Below are positions 56,283 to 63,648 of a stretch of 64,000 nt of DNA, piece by piece. The notes under the pieces were generated by a model. The model was given only the letters and a program-made list of their open reading frames with translations, had not been told where the DNA came from and did not search any database. A program made the translations under genes and the position numbers. The stretch is from Legionellaceae bacterium (GTDB lineage: Bacteria; Pseudomonadota; Gammaproteobacteria; Legionellales; Legionellaceae): contig JARGOS010000003.1 of assembly GCA_029212505.1 (NCBI GenBank), positions 1-64,000 of the forward strand, in the 5' to 3' direction. The stretch's first letter is position 1; each line of letters begins with the position of its first letter.

Positions 56283-57305
56283 ATGATAGAAATCAAACGA
56301 CCACACCATGCGTTGTTGATAGCTCTTATGGCCACGGGTCTATTGCCTACTACGGGTTTTGCTAAATCAAAGCCGATAACACCTCAGGATTTATTCATAA
56401 ATTTGTCGCCCACCGAGCCTTGGCGCAAAGGAGAATTAACTGCGGCAAAAACGGTTAATTTTAATCAAACCGCAAGTGGTGGTACCGACGCCACAACGGT
56501 TTTAAAAGTACAGCTTGGTTATTTTACTTCAGCTGATTGTACAGGTGCTAAAGCGGGCGGCGCTTTTTACACTACCCCTGACGGGACCTCATTTACCATC
56601 AGTGTCGGCACACCGTTTGGGCTTGTTGCTGCATCCGCCTGGAGTGTGGGTGTTAATCAATTAGGTATTAGTACGGGAGATATGGCTAATATTCAGTCCG
56701 TTGCCATCACCTTAAAAAGCACCAACAGCGATGTGCCGCAGTCAAATTTTTCAAATAATAGCTTTGCATGCGTTGCAGTCAGTTGCGCAACTGATGCATG
56801 CACATTAGCCAGTGGCAGCAGTACGCAGAATTTTGTATTAAAAACAACCGCCGCCGTGGGCGATCCAGCCGATGGGGGGAAGATTGCGGATACCAATGGG
56901 CTTATTGCGACGGCATCAGATGATAGCACAGGTATTGACTGGAGTCAGGGGCGAGATACGATTGGCGCAAGCAGTAATACGGCTGGTGCTGCCAACACAA
57001 CGACCATTGTTGGCAATACTTCTTGTTCTAATAATCCAGCTAATTGTGCAGCAAACCTCTGTAATACGCTCTCGATTGCTGGTGGATACACCTCCGGCAG
57101 CTGGTTCTTACCGGCAAAAAATCAGCTCTTAACGCTATTCACGAACAAAGGGGATATTGGTAACTTTACAACGAATAACTATTGGAGCTCTAGTGAACTA
57201 AATACGAATAATGCATCGTATACAAACTTTGATACTGGTGGACAGCCAGGTATTAATAAGGGAAATTCTTTTCATGTTCGTTGTACACGGGCGTTTACCC
57301 CTTAA
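56283..57305 (+). CDS. Secreted protein with C-terminal DUF1566-like (Lcl) domain
   Basis: The 340-residue product has a signal peptide ending near AFA (residue about 26) and a Ser/Thr/Asn/Ala-rich middle with several cysteines. A C-terminal DUF1566-like domain follows: SWFLPAKNQLLTLF, NYWSSSE and the terminal HVRCTRAF are its usual marks. DUF1566 modules occur on surface or extracellular proteins, including the Legionella collagen-like protein Lcl. Strong GGGAGAAGGAG precedes the ATG. It is probably surface-exposed or secreted by the general pathway; the ligand is unknown. Confidence 0.8.
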   Translation: MIEIKRPHHALLIALMATGLLPTTGFAKSKPITPQDLFINLSPTEPWRKGELTAAKTVNFNQTASGGTDATTVLKVQLGYFTSADCTGAKAGGAFYTTPDGTSFTISVGTPFGLVAASAWSVGVNQLGISTGDMANIQSVAITLKSTNSDVPQSNFSNNSFACVAVSCATDACTLASGSSTQNFVLKTTAAVGDPADGGKIADTNGLIATASDDSTGIDWSQGRDTIGASSNTAGAANTTTIVGNTSCSNNPANCAANLCNTLSIAGGYTSGSWFLPAKNQLLTLFTNKGDIGNFTTNNYWSSSELNTNNASYTNFDTGGQPGINKGNSFHVRCTRAFTP

Positions 57306-57505
57306 TTTCTTTATCTCTTTTGTTTTTAAGGGTGGGGTAAGAATTCAAATTCTACACGGTATTTTTTGTAAAATTGCGTAGGAATTCGAACTTAAAAGTG
57401 ATACAGGCTTAGTTTATACGATAGCTTGCATTGAACGCATGAAAATCAATCCATATAATGGATTGACACAAGCATAAAGGCTACCTAGAATCACAATCTA
57501 AATCA

Positions 57506-57577
57506 CCAGGGGTGCTTTGATACCAAAGCTGAGAAAAACCCTTATAACCTGCACTGGGTAATGCCTGCGGAGGGAGC
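57506..57577 (+). promoter_or_regulatory. TPP riboswitch (THI element)
   Basis: The conserved THI-box parts appear in order: GGGGTGCT, AAGCTGAGA, ACCCTTATAACCTG, CTGGGTAATGCCTGCGGAGGGA. This aptamer binds thiamine diphosphate and switches off downstream thiamine genes. It lies 88 bp before the thiE ATG. In the 200 bases before it, back to the preceding gene, I see nothing else definite. Confidence 0.95.
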
Positions 57578-57631
57578 GTGACTTTTGCTTGTTTTCCCCG
57601 TGTTTTAATTGAAAGCAGTCATCATGTTGCC

Positions 57632-57656
57632 TCCTATTTAGTTTTTGAAAATAGGA
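57632..57656 (+). promoter_or_regulatory. Hairpin overlapping the thiE ribosome binding site
   Basis: TCCTATTT (57632-57639) pairs with AAATAGGA (57649-57656) around a 9-base loop. The right arm runs into the AGGAAAGG ribosome site, 5-11 bases before the ATG. It is a likely sequestering stem of the riboswitch, implying translational control. Confidence 0.55.
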
Positions 57657-57664
57657 AAGGTAAA

Positions 57665-58306
57665 ATGCTTATATCTTCACTGAAACTTTGTCTTGTTACA
57701 CATCTTGAAGGTTATTCCCAAGCTAATTACGAGAAGCTTATTCAACAAGCCATCAACGGCGGAGTAACATCAGTCCAGTTACGGAATAAACCAAATCAAA
57801 TAGAAGATGTTCGTGCTAGGGCGATGCGTTTGTTGTCTATATTACGCCCCTTGGGTGTTCCATTCGTTATCAATGATAATGTCGCTCTTGCAAAAGAAAT
57901 CAATGCAGATGGTGTCCATCTTGGACAGTCGGATAGGTCACCTGTTGAAGCGCGCCAGATTCTAGGCAGCGATAAAATCATTGGTTTGTCGATTGAAACC
58001 TTCGAACAGCTTGAGCACGCCAATCAATTAGCATGTATTGATTATGTTGCTGCCAGCGCCATATTTCCGAGTAAAACAAAACGAGACTGTAAAAAAATAT
58101 GGGGGTTAGCTGGCTTAAGAACCATGGCGCAACAATCCAAACATCCCGTGATTGCTATCGGTGGAATTAATATTAAGAATATTCGAGACGTGATGATGAA
58201 TGGTGCATGTGGAGTAGCTGTGGTAAGTGCTATTCATGACGAGGCTAAGCCAGAAACCATGGCAAGAGCATTAATTCAGGAGGTTCGTCATGTACACCCA
58301 GGTTGA
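57665..58306 (+). CDS. thiE: Thiamine-phosphate synthase ThiE
   Basis: ThiE joins HMP diphosphate and thiazole phosphate to give thiamine monophosphate. The 213-residue TIM barrel shows the HMP-PP binding VQLRNK, INDNVALAKEINADGVHLGQSD, ASAIFPSKTK and phosphate-binding AIGGIN. The ATG at 57665 follows the AGGAAAGG site; the longer frame from 57578 starts inside the riboswitch leader. It overlaps thiM by 17 bases. Confidence 0.95.
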   Translation: MLISSLKLCLVTHLEGYSQANYEKLIQQAINGGVTSVQLRNKPNQIEDVRARAMRLLSILRPLGVPFVINDNVALAKEINADGVHLGQSDRSPVEARQILGSDKIIGLSIETFEQLEHANQLACIDYVAASAIFPSKTKRDCKKIWGLAGLRTMAQQSKHPVIAIGGINIKNIRDVMMNGACGVAVVSAIHDEAKPETMARALIQEVRHVHPG

Positions 58307-59066
58307 AAAACGCGTCATAGGCATTAAAGAAAAAAATCCTTTGATTCTTAATATCACAAATCATGTCACGATGGATTTTATTGCTAATGGATTACTGAGT
58401 CTTGGTGCTTCTCCTATCATGATCCAAGCAACAGAAGAGGTAGAAGACTTACTCAAGATTGCTGATGGTATTGTTATTAATATAGGTACGTTAAATGCTG
58501 AGTTTGTTGGCCTTTGTGAGATTGTTTGTCGCGTGGCTAATCGATTAGGAAAACCGCTTACGCTCGATCCAGTGGGTGCTGGTGCAAGTGCTTATCGTAC
58601 GAAGATATGCCTAAATTTTTTAGAGCATTTTAAGTTTGACATTATTCGTGGTAATGCAAGTGAAATCATGGCGCTATCGGGTATCGCTCAGCAGACCAAA
58701 GGTGTTGATAGTCGTTTCCTTACTCAGGATGCGGTAGGAAGTGGTCAATATTTAGCGACACAGTATGATGCGGTCGTAGCAATCAGTGGAAAAACAGATG
58801 CTGTTATTGATACCAATCGTAAGCAGTTATTTGAGTATGGCTCGCCATTCATGCCGAGAATTACAGGATCGGGATGCTTGCTTTCATCGGTTGTGAGTGC
58901 GTTTCATGCTGTCGATCATCATTGTTTTGAGGCAGTAGCGGCTGCTGTTGTATTTTATGGTGTTTGTGGTGAGATTGCAGCTAAAAAATCCAGTGGCCCG
59001 GGAACGTTCAAACCACATTTTTTGGATGCTTTAGCATGTATGCCTGAGAGGGGTCACTATGAATAA
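58290..59066 (+). CDS. thiM: Hydroxyethylthiazole kinase ThiM
   Basis: ThiM phosphorylates salvaged hydroxyethylthiazole. The 258-residue ribokinase-like protein has NPLILNITNHVTMDFIANG, TLDPVGAGASAYRT and the anion-hole cysteine motif ITGSGCLLSS. A strong AGGAGG site lies before the ATG. Overlaps with thiE (17 bases) and thiD (8 bases) show tight coupling. Its presence marks the route as salvage. Confidence 0.96.
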   Translation: MYTQVEKRVIGIKEKNPLILNITNHVTMDFIANGLLSLGASPIMIQATEEVEDLLKIADGIVINIGTLNAEFVGLCEIVCRVANRLGKPLTLDPVGAGASAYRTKICLNFLEHFKFDIIRGNASEIMALSGIAQQTKGVDSRFLTQDAVGSGQYLATQYDAVVAISGKTDAVIDTNRKQLFEYGSPFMPRITGSGCLLSSVVSAFHAVDHHCFEAVAAAVVFYGVCGEIAAKKSSGPGTFKPHFLDALACMPERGHYE

Positions 59067-59883
59067 ATATCATATTCCTTGTGTTGTTAGTATCGCTGGA
59101 ACGGATCCATCCGGCGGTGCTGGCATTCAAGCGGACATCAAAGTTATTTCTGCAACAGGATCTTATGCGGCGTCAGTGATTACCGCCCTGGTTGCTCAAA
59201 ACACGCAAGGCGTCCAAGCGATTCAAGAGGTATCTGCTGAGTTTGTTCGGTTACAATTACGCTCTGTGTTTAGTGATTTGAATATCCAAGCCATCAAAAT
59301 TGGCATGTTACATGATGCACGCATTATTGACGTGGTAGCGTCTGAATTGCTCAGATTAAAGCCCAAATATGTGGTGTTTGATCCGGTGATGGTTGCTAAA
59401 GACGGATCGATTTTACTTGATTTAAGCACGATTGAACGCATAAAAGACAAATTATTTACCCCTGTTAGCCTTATTACGCCTAATCTATTTGAAGCTGAAC
59501 ATTTGATAGGTGCGGATATAAATACGTTACCTGATATGGAGTCTTCAGCTATTTATCTCGGCAGGAAATTTAATCTTAACGTCTTGGTTAAAGGCGGACA
59601 TTTAAACGATAAACAATCGTCTGATGTACTTTATAGCCACGAAGATAATCAATGTTATTGGTTTCATGCTGAGCGAGTCACCACAACAAATACGCATGGA
59701 ACAGGGTGCAGTTTATCTTCTGCAATTGCCTCATACCTTGCGCAGGGGCTGTTATTGGTTGATGCAATTAAAAAAGCCAAACACTATTTAACGGACGCCA
59801 TTCGTGCTGGAGTCAATCTTGACGTGGGGTTTGGCAATGGACCGGTTGATCATTTTTATTTTTTAGCAAACAGAAAAAATTAA
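59059..59883 (+). CDS. thiD: Hydroxymethylpyrimidine(-phosphate) kinase ThiD
   Basis: ThiD phosphorylates HMP twice. The 274-residue protein shows SIAGTDPSGGAGIQADIK at the N-terminus, VFDPVMVAKDGS and the ribokinase anion hole NTHGTGCSLSSAIAS. It is not fused to ThiE or TenA as it is in some bacteria. It is the third gene of the riboswitch-controlled operon and is followed 9 bp later by tenA. Confidence 0.96.
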   Translation: MNKYHIPCVVSIAGTDPSGGAGIQADIKVISATGSYAASVITALVAQNTQGVQAIQEVSAEFVRLQLRSVFSDLNIQAIKIGMLHDARIIDVVASELLRLKPKYVVFDPVMVAKDGSILLDLSTIERIKDKLFTPVSLITPNLFEAEHLIGADINTLPDMESSAIYLGRKFNLNVLVKGGHLNDKQSSDVLYSHEDNQCYWFHAERVTTTNTHGTGCSLSSAIASYLAQGLLLVDAIKKAKHYLTDAIRAGVNLDVGFGNGPVDHFYFLANRKN

Positions 59884-59892
59884 GGGCTATAC

Positions 59893-60582
59893 GTGATTTT
59901 TAACAAGATGTTAGATTCAATTGAGGTAATCATGGAAAAAATTCAAGCTCATCCGTTTAATGATGAGCTAGCTAAAGGGATCCTTCCTCAAAAAAAGTTT
60001 ATTTTTTATTTACGACAAGACGCATTGTACTTGGCTGATTTTTCTAGAGCACTTGCCCTCACTTCGGCAAGGTTACCCGATAACACGCATATGCAGCAGT
60101 TTATGCAATTTGCACTTGATGCAATAACAGCAGAACGTGACTTACATTTTTCCTACATTCAAGCCTATCAACTCAAAACAAACACGATAATTAATACAGA
60201 GGCAGAACAAAGCCCTTCATGTTTTATGTACGCCAATTACTTGCTTAAAATGGCAAATTTGAGTGCGGTAGAGGAAGCCGTATCTAGCTTGCTACCGTGT
60301 TTTTATATATACAATGAAGTAGGAAAAAAAATAGCCGCCAAACAGTCGCCTAATCATCCTTACCACGATTGGATTGCCTTGTATTCTAGTGTATCTTTTG
60401 AGCAATCAGTTCAGTCAGCTATAACAATAACCAATGAATTGGCCAGCTCTTGCTCTGAGCGAACCCGAGAAAAAATGATTGATGCTTTTGTGCGATCAAC
60501 ACAGCTTGAGTGGATGTTTTGGGATAGCGCTTATGCTGAGGAAGCATGGTTGATTGATGGAAAGCCATATGTTATTGAATAA
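59893..60582 (+). CDS. tenA: TenA-family thiaminase II (pyrimidine salvage), copy 1
   Basis: TenA hydrolyses aminomethyl-HMP from degraded thiamine, giving HMP for ThiD. The 229-residue helical protein keeps the pocket acid and tyrosine in RQDALYLADFS and the nucleophile cysteine in LLPCFYIYNEVG. It also keeps the catalytic glutamate in LEWMFWDSAY. A GTG start is chosen because AAGGG lies 7 bases before it; an ATG five codons later lacks a site. It overlaps the second TenA gene. Confidence 0.9.
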   Translation: MIFNKMLDSIEVIMEKIQAHPFNDELAKGILPQKKFIFYLRQDALYLADFSRALALTSARLPDNTHMQQFMQFALDAITAERDLHFSYIQAYQLKTNTIINTEAEQSPSCFMYANYLLKMANLSAVEEAVSSLLPCFYIYNEVGKKIAAKQSPNHPYHDWIALYSSVSFEQSVQSAITITNELASSCSERTREKMIDAFVRSTQLEWMFWDSAYAEEAWLIDGKPYVIE

Positions 60583-61297
60583 GCTCAAGAGAGCAGTACC
60601 ACCTCATCTTTTGATAAAAATTATTCACCACCCCTTTAATACAGCATTATACAAAGGAACGTTATCAAACCATAAATTCAGAACATTTTTAGAGCAAGAT
60701 AAATTGTATCTGTTAGATTTTTCAAAATCTCTAAAAAACATAGCTGAACGTTTGGAGGATAGCACGCATCGTGCATTATTTTTCAAATTATCCAGTGGAG
60801 CGTTTAATACACACCTAACACTTCATGATAAATATTTAGTAAAGCCTAAAGCACCCGTATTTTTTCAATCCACGGAGCTTATAACAAAAAAAATACCGAT
60901 TGTTGACGCGTACACAAAGTATCAATTTAAAATGTCAGCGCATGCAGATATTGAGGTGGCCATAGCCAGTTTAATGCCATGCTTTGTTATATATAGTTAT
61001 TTAGGTTTGCACATGACGGCAAAACTTCATGCTAATCATCCATATCGGCGTTGGATCGAATCGTATGCGAGCAAAAATTTTGTGTCGTCTACAGAATCTA
61101 TGATGCACGTTGCGGAAGAGCTATCAAAAGGTAACGATCCTGTCATGAAGGAAAAAATGAATATTGCATTTGAAAGATCAGTTAAGTTTGAAATATTAAT
61201 TTGGGATGCTATTGCTGATACTAAAGAAATAAAATGGTTCGCCCGGAAGGATTCGAACCTCCGACCCTCTGGTTCGCAGCCAGAACAACCAAGTTAA
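60557..61297 (+). CDS. TenA-family protein, copy 2, with altered C-terminus
   Basis: This second TenA-like protein has the same pocket elements: EQDKLYLLDFS, LMPCFVIYSYLG with the cysteine, and FEILIWD with the glutamate. Similarity to copy 1 is distant, so they are old paralogs rather than a recent duplication. The last 18 residues (ARKDSNLRPSGSQPEQPS) are read from the antisense of a tRNA-Arg fragment, so the natural C-terminus was replaced when DNA integrated here. It overlaps copy 1 by 26 bases. Activity is probable but unproven. Confidence 0.82.
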   Translation: MESHMLLNKLKRAVPPHLLIKIIHHPFNTALYKGTLSNHKFRTFLEQDKLYLLDFSKSLKNIAERLEDSTHRALFFKLSSGAFNTHLTLHDKYLVKPKAPVFFQSTELITKKIPIVDAYTKYQFKMSAHADIEVAIASLMPCFVIYSYLGLHMTAKLHANHPYRRWIESYASKNFVSSTESMMHVAEELSKGNDPVMKEKMNIAFERSVKFEILIWDAIADTKEIKWFARKDSNLRPSGSQPEQPS

Positions 61298-61368
61298 ATA
61301 TTGTCATAAATCAATGCGTTACGGTGTAACGACCATTAAAGGTACTGCTTGAAACCACTAGAGTTTAC
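61231..61368 (-). repeat. tRNA-Arg 3'-half / att-like repeat, copy 1
   Basis: On the minus strand 61235-61283 is the anticodon arm (loop CTGCGAA, anticodon GCG), variable region, T arm and 3' acceptor strand with CCA. The 5' half of the tRNA is missing. Farther along, 61308-61368 matches the second copy at about 54 of 61 positions. The arrangement is collinear with 62541-62678, forming a 138-bp direct repeat typical of an integrase attachment site. Confidence 0.85.
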
Positions 61369-61399
61369 GTAACTTCAGTATGAGTTTGTTACAAATTTG

Positions 61400-61693
61400 C
61401 TACACGGTATTTCTTTTTTCTGATGCATGATAAATATCATTTTTATTTCGTTTTCCAACAGCGATAACAGTCACGGTGATCTGTTGGTCATTGACATGAT
61501 AAACGAGTCGGTAGCCTGATTGGCGTAGTTTAATTTTATAGCAATGTTTAAGTTGTCCGCTAAGAGCAGCTGAAATAACATGTGGATTTTCGAGACGGCG
61601 CTTTAATGTTTTTTTAAATTGTTCCTGTAAGGTTTTTGAGAGTTTTTTCCATTCTTTTAATGCAAGTGGATGAAAAAGAAGTTCATAAGTCAT
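61400..61693 (-). CDS. stbE: RelE/StbE-family toxin
   Basis: This is a 97-residue RelE-superfamily mRNA-interferase-type toxin. LALKEWKKLSKTLQEQFKK, the basic CYKIKLRQSGYRLVYHV and IAVGKRNKNDIY are characteristic of the StbE/RelE group, and catalytic basic residues are retained. It overlaps the antitoxin gene by 11 bases and follows it in the same operon. It lies inside the tRNA-repeat-bounded island, where such pairs help maintain the segment. Confidence 0.92.
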   Translation of the reverse strand: MTYELLFHPLALKEWKKLSKTLQEQFKKTLKRRLENPHVISAALSGQLKHCYKIKLRQSGYRLVYHVNDQQITVTVIAVGKRNKNDIYHASEKRNTV

Positions 61694-61934
61694 CTAACTT
61701 AACCTTAATTGGGGTGGATGCGTCAGAAAGACGGTGCTTTACCAGTTTTTCTAACTCATGCTCATCGATTAAATCCATAAGTTTTTCAAAGGTCTCTGTC
61801 GGTATGAGATAAGCCGCAGGAATATTATGATTAAGGATCGCTACCGGTTTTCCATGCGCTTCGCTAATGACACGGGTTGGATTTTTTTTGAGTTCACTGA
61901 TACTTGCAACTTGGTTTGAGTATAGCGTTTGCAT
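61683..61934 (-). CDS. stbD: StbD/Phd-family antitoxin
   Basis: This is an 83-residue antitoxin with the DNA-binding Phd/YefM-like N-terminus SISELKKNPTRVISEA, then KPVAILNHNIPAAYLIP and a toxin-binding C-terminal helix. It neutralises the adjacent StbE and should autoregulate through the inverted repeat at 61961-61992. It is encoded before the toxin. Confidence 0.93.
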   Translation of the reverse strand: MQTLYSNQVASISELKKNPTRVISEAHGKPVAILNHNIPAAYLIPTETFEKLMDLIDEHELEKLVKHRLSDASTPIKVKLDDL

Positions 61935-61960
61935 AATGACACCAGCTTTAGTAAGATATT

Positions 61961-61998
61961 ATGACCTAATTATAGAACTTTTTTTAGGTCATTATCAA
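61961..61998 (-). promoter_or_regulatory. Promoter and operator of stbDE
   Basis: On the minus strand TTGATA (61993-61998) and TATAAT (61969-61974) are 18 bases apart. A perfect 9-bp inverted repeat (ATGACCTAA at 61961-61969, TTAGGTCAT at 61984-61992) covers the -10 and the base of the -35, well placed for repression by StbD. Confidence 0.75.
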
Positions 61999-61999
61999 G

Positions 62000-62359
62000 T
62001 TAGCCACAATAAATTTTGACTATGTTTGACCTAGAGTGGCCCAATTCACGGGTGAGGATCATTCGCACACGGCGATCCAAATCTTTTTCAATGCCCTTCA
62101 AACTCTTAGAGCTTATGCCACCGGGCATCGGGCATAGTAATCCCTGACCCCGCGAATCAAGTGCACGCGTTAATTCATGATAGCGTCGTTGCGCGTACGC
62201 ATGCCGAAGCCCATGCAATTTAGAAACATCCATTGCTTTCGTTTGCGCTTGATAATGACTCAAATGCTGTTTGTAGGTGCGATCGACAGGAATTAATGAC
62301 TCACCTGGCTTAATCAGCTTGGATACTTCGATAAGCCACTGTATAGGGGTCAAGTCCAT
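62000..62359 (-). pseudogene. C-terminal remnant of Integrase_1-type tyrosine recombinase
   Basis: The 119-codon frame matches the end of the Integrase_1 group of tyrosine recombinases. KLHGLRHAYAQRRY holds the conserved R and H, and RELGHSRSNIVKIYCG carries the LGH motif and the terminal tyrosine. The N-terminal binding and first catalytic parts are missing, so it is not functional by itself. It lies between the two tRNA-Arg-derived repeats and is presumably what remains of the element's integrase. Confidence 0.82.
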
Positions 62360-62540
62360 TTATAATGTTATTTAAGCGAGGGATATTTAAAGACATGAAA
62401 GAGTAGCTTAGGAACGGAACGTTTGTGATGGAAGATAAGGAGGTGTTTAGCGTTTTATAAAGGCTGCTGAGAGGATGTACGACACAAAATGATCAGGATG
62501 ATCTGGTAAGTCTTAGGTAACTTATTGATATTAAATAAGA

Positions 62541-62678
62541 AAAATGGTGAGCCCGGAAGGATTCGAACCTCCGACCCTCTGGTTCGTAGCCATACACTTA
62601 ATGGTAAAAGTTGTTTTAAATCAATGCCTTGCGGTGTAACGACGTGTAAAGGCATTGCTTGAAACCACTAGAGTTTAC
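62541..62678 (-). repeat. tRNA-Arg 3'-half / att-like repeat, copy 2
   Basis: This copy differs from 61231-61282 at 3 of 52 tRNA positions and carries anticodon ACG (loop CTACGAA), the usual arginine anticodon. Again only the 3' half is present. The flanking 61-bp block (62618-62678) contains the shared CGGTGTAACGAC and GAAACCACTAGAGTTTAC. Apart from this repeat, the 461-bp gap 62360-62820 shows only the abiE promoter region. Confidence 0.85.
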
Positions 62679-62775
62679 AGACTTAATTTATACTAATAAA
62701 GCTATAGTATACGCTGATTTATTTTCTTAATAGATGAAAAAATCGGCTTACAATATACTTTTTTGTTTTTTATGC

Positions 62776-62781
62776 TATAAT
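62776..62781 (+). promoter_or_regulatory. Extended -10 promoter for abiE genes
   Basis: TATAAT preceded by TGC lies 40 bp before the abiEi ATG. A small inverted repeat (AGAG-TTTATT-CTCT) follows directly and could bind AbiEi, which is known to repress its own operon. Confidence 0.5.
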
Positions 62782-62820
62782 TTATGAGAGTTTATTCTCT
62801 TATTAGGTGAGTAATTCATC

Positions 62821-63648
62821 ATGAGATATAGTAAATTGGATCAGTTTGAGGGTTTAGGTCGATTGGAGAGGCAATCTCTTGCAACTTTATTGCATGGCAC
62901 TCACGGAACGATTGTCGTAAGCCAAGCAGCTGAACTTTGGGGCATCTCTCAGATCCTGGCTGCGAAGCGTTTAGCTGGGTATCATAAAAAAGGTTGGTTA
63001 AAACGAATAGCGCAAGGTCTTTATATACCCGTTCCGCTTGATTCTCTAACGAGTGATGTTGTTCCAGAAGAGCCATTTTTGGTTGCAGAACAACTATTTT
63101 CACCTTGTTATATTGGTGGTGTTAATGCAGCCAACCACTGGGATCTTACCGAGCAATTATTTCGCACGATAACCGTGATGACAGAAAGAAAATTGACGAA
63201 TAAAAAACAAGTAATCGCGGGTACTGAATATATTATTCATACATTAAAAGCACGCTATTTTTTTGGATTGAAAACCGTTTGGTTGAATGGTGTGAAAGTG
63301 AAAATATCGGATCCAACACGCACATTGGTCGATATGTTGATGTTTCCTGATTTTTGCGGAGGATTGCGCTTTATTAATGATGTATTGGTCAATTATTTTA
63401 GGTCGGATTTTAAAAACATTAATATATTGATTGAGTACTTGGATAAAGCACAAAATGGTGCAGCGTTAAAGCGCCTCGGTTTTTTTATGGAACTTAATTT
63501 TCCTGATGAAAAACAAATAATGACTTATTGTGCTCAAAATTTAACAACGGGTTATGCTAAGTTTAATCCTCAGCAATCTTGTGAAAAATTAGTCACGCGC
63601 TGGCGTTTATGGGTTCCTGAGGCATGGAAGGATAAATTGAATGATTAG
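62821..63648 (+). CDS. AbiEi-family antitoxin/regulator (type IV toxin-antitoxin)
   Basis: AbiEi proteins autoregulate and counteract the nucleotidyltransferase toxin AbiEii without direct binding. The 275-residue protein has a winged-helix N-terminus (VVSQAAELWGISQILAAKRLAGYHKKGWLKRI) followed by QGLYIPVPLD. The antitoxin domain includes EPFLVAEQLFSPCYIGGVNAANHW and the DPTRTLVDML segment typical of the family. It overlaps the toxin gene by 8 bases. Confidence 0.9.
   Translation: MRYSKLDQFEGLGRLERQSLATLLHGTHGTIVVSQAAELWGISQILAAKRLAGYHKKGWLKRIAQGLYIPVPLDSLTSDVVPEEPFLVAEQLFSPCYIGGVNAANHWDLTEQLFRTITVMTERKLTNKKQVIAGTEYIIHTLKARYFFGLKTVWLNGVKVKISDPTRTLVDMLMFPDFCGGLRFINDVLVNYFRSDFKNINILIEYLDKAQNGAALKRLGFFMELNFPDEKQIMTYCAQNLTTGYAKFNPQQSCEKLVTRWRLWVPEAWKDKLND

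Noticed and set aside
61235..61283. Functional tRNA-Arg (GCG)
   Set aside because: The acceptor 5' strand and D arm are missing, so no complete cloverleaf forms. The same applies to the copy at 62545-62592.
62455..62655. 66-codon frame containing GSEVRILPGSPFF on the minus strand
   Set aside because: The motif is a translation of the tRNA fragment, a well-known false protein signature.
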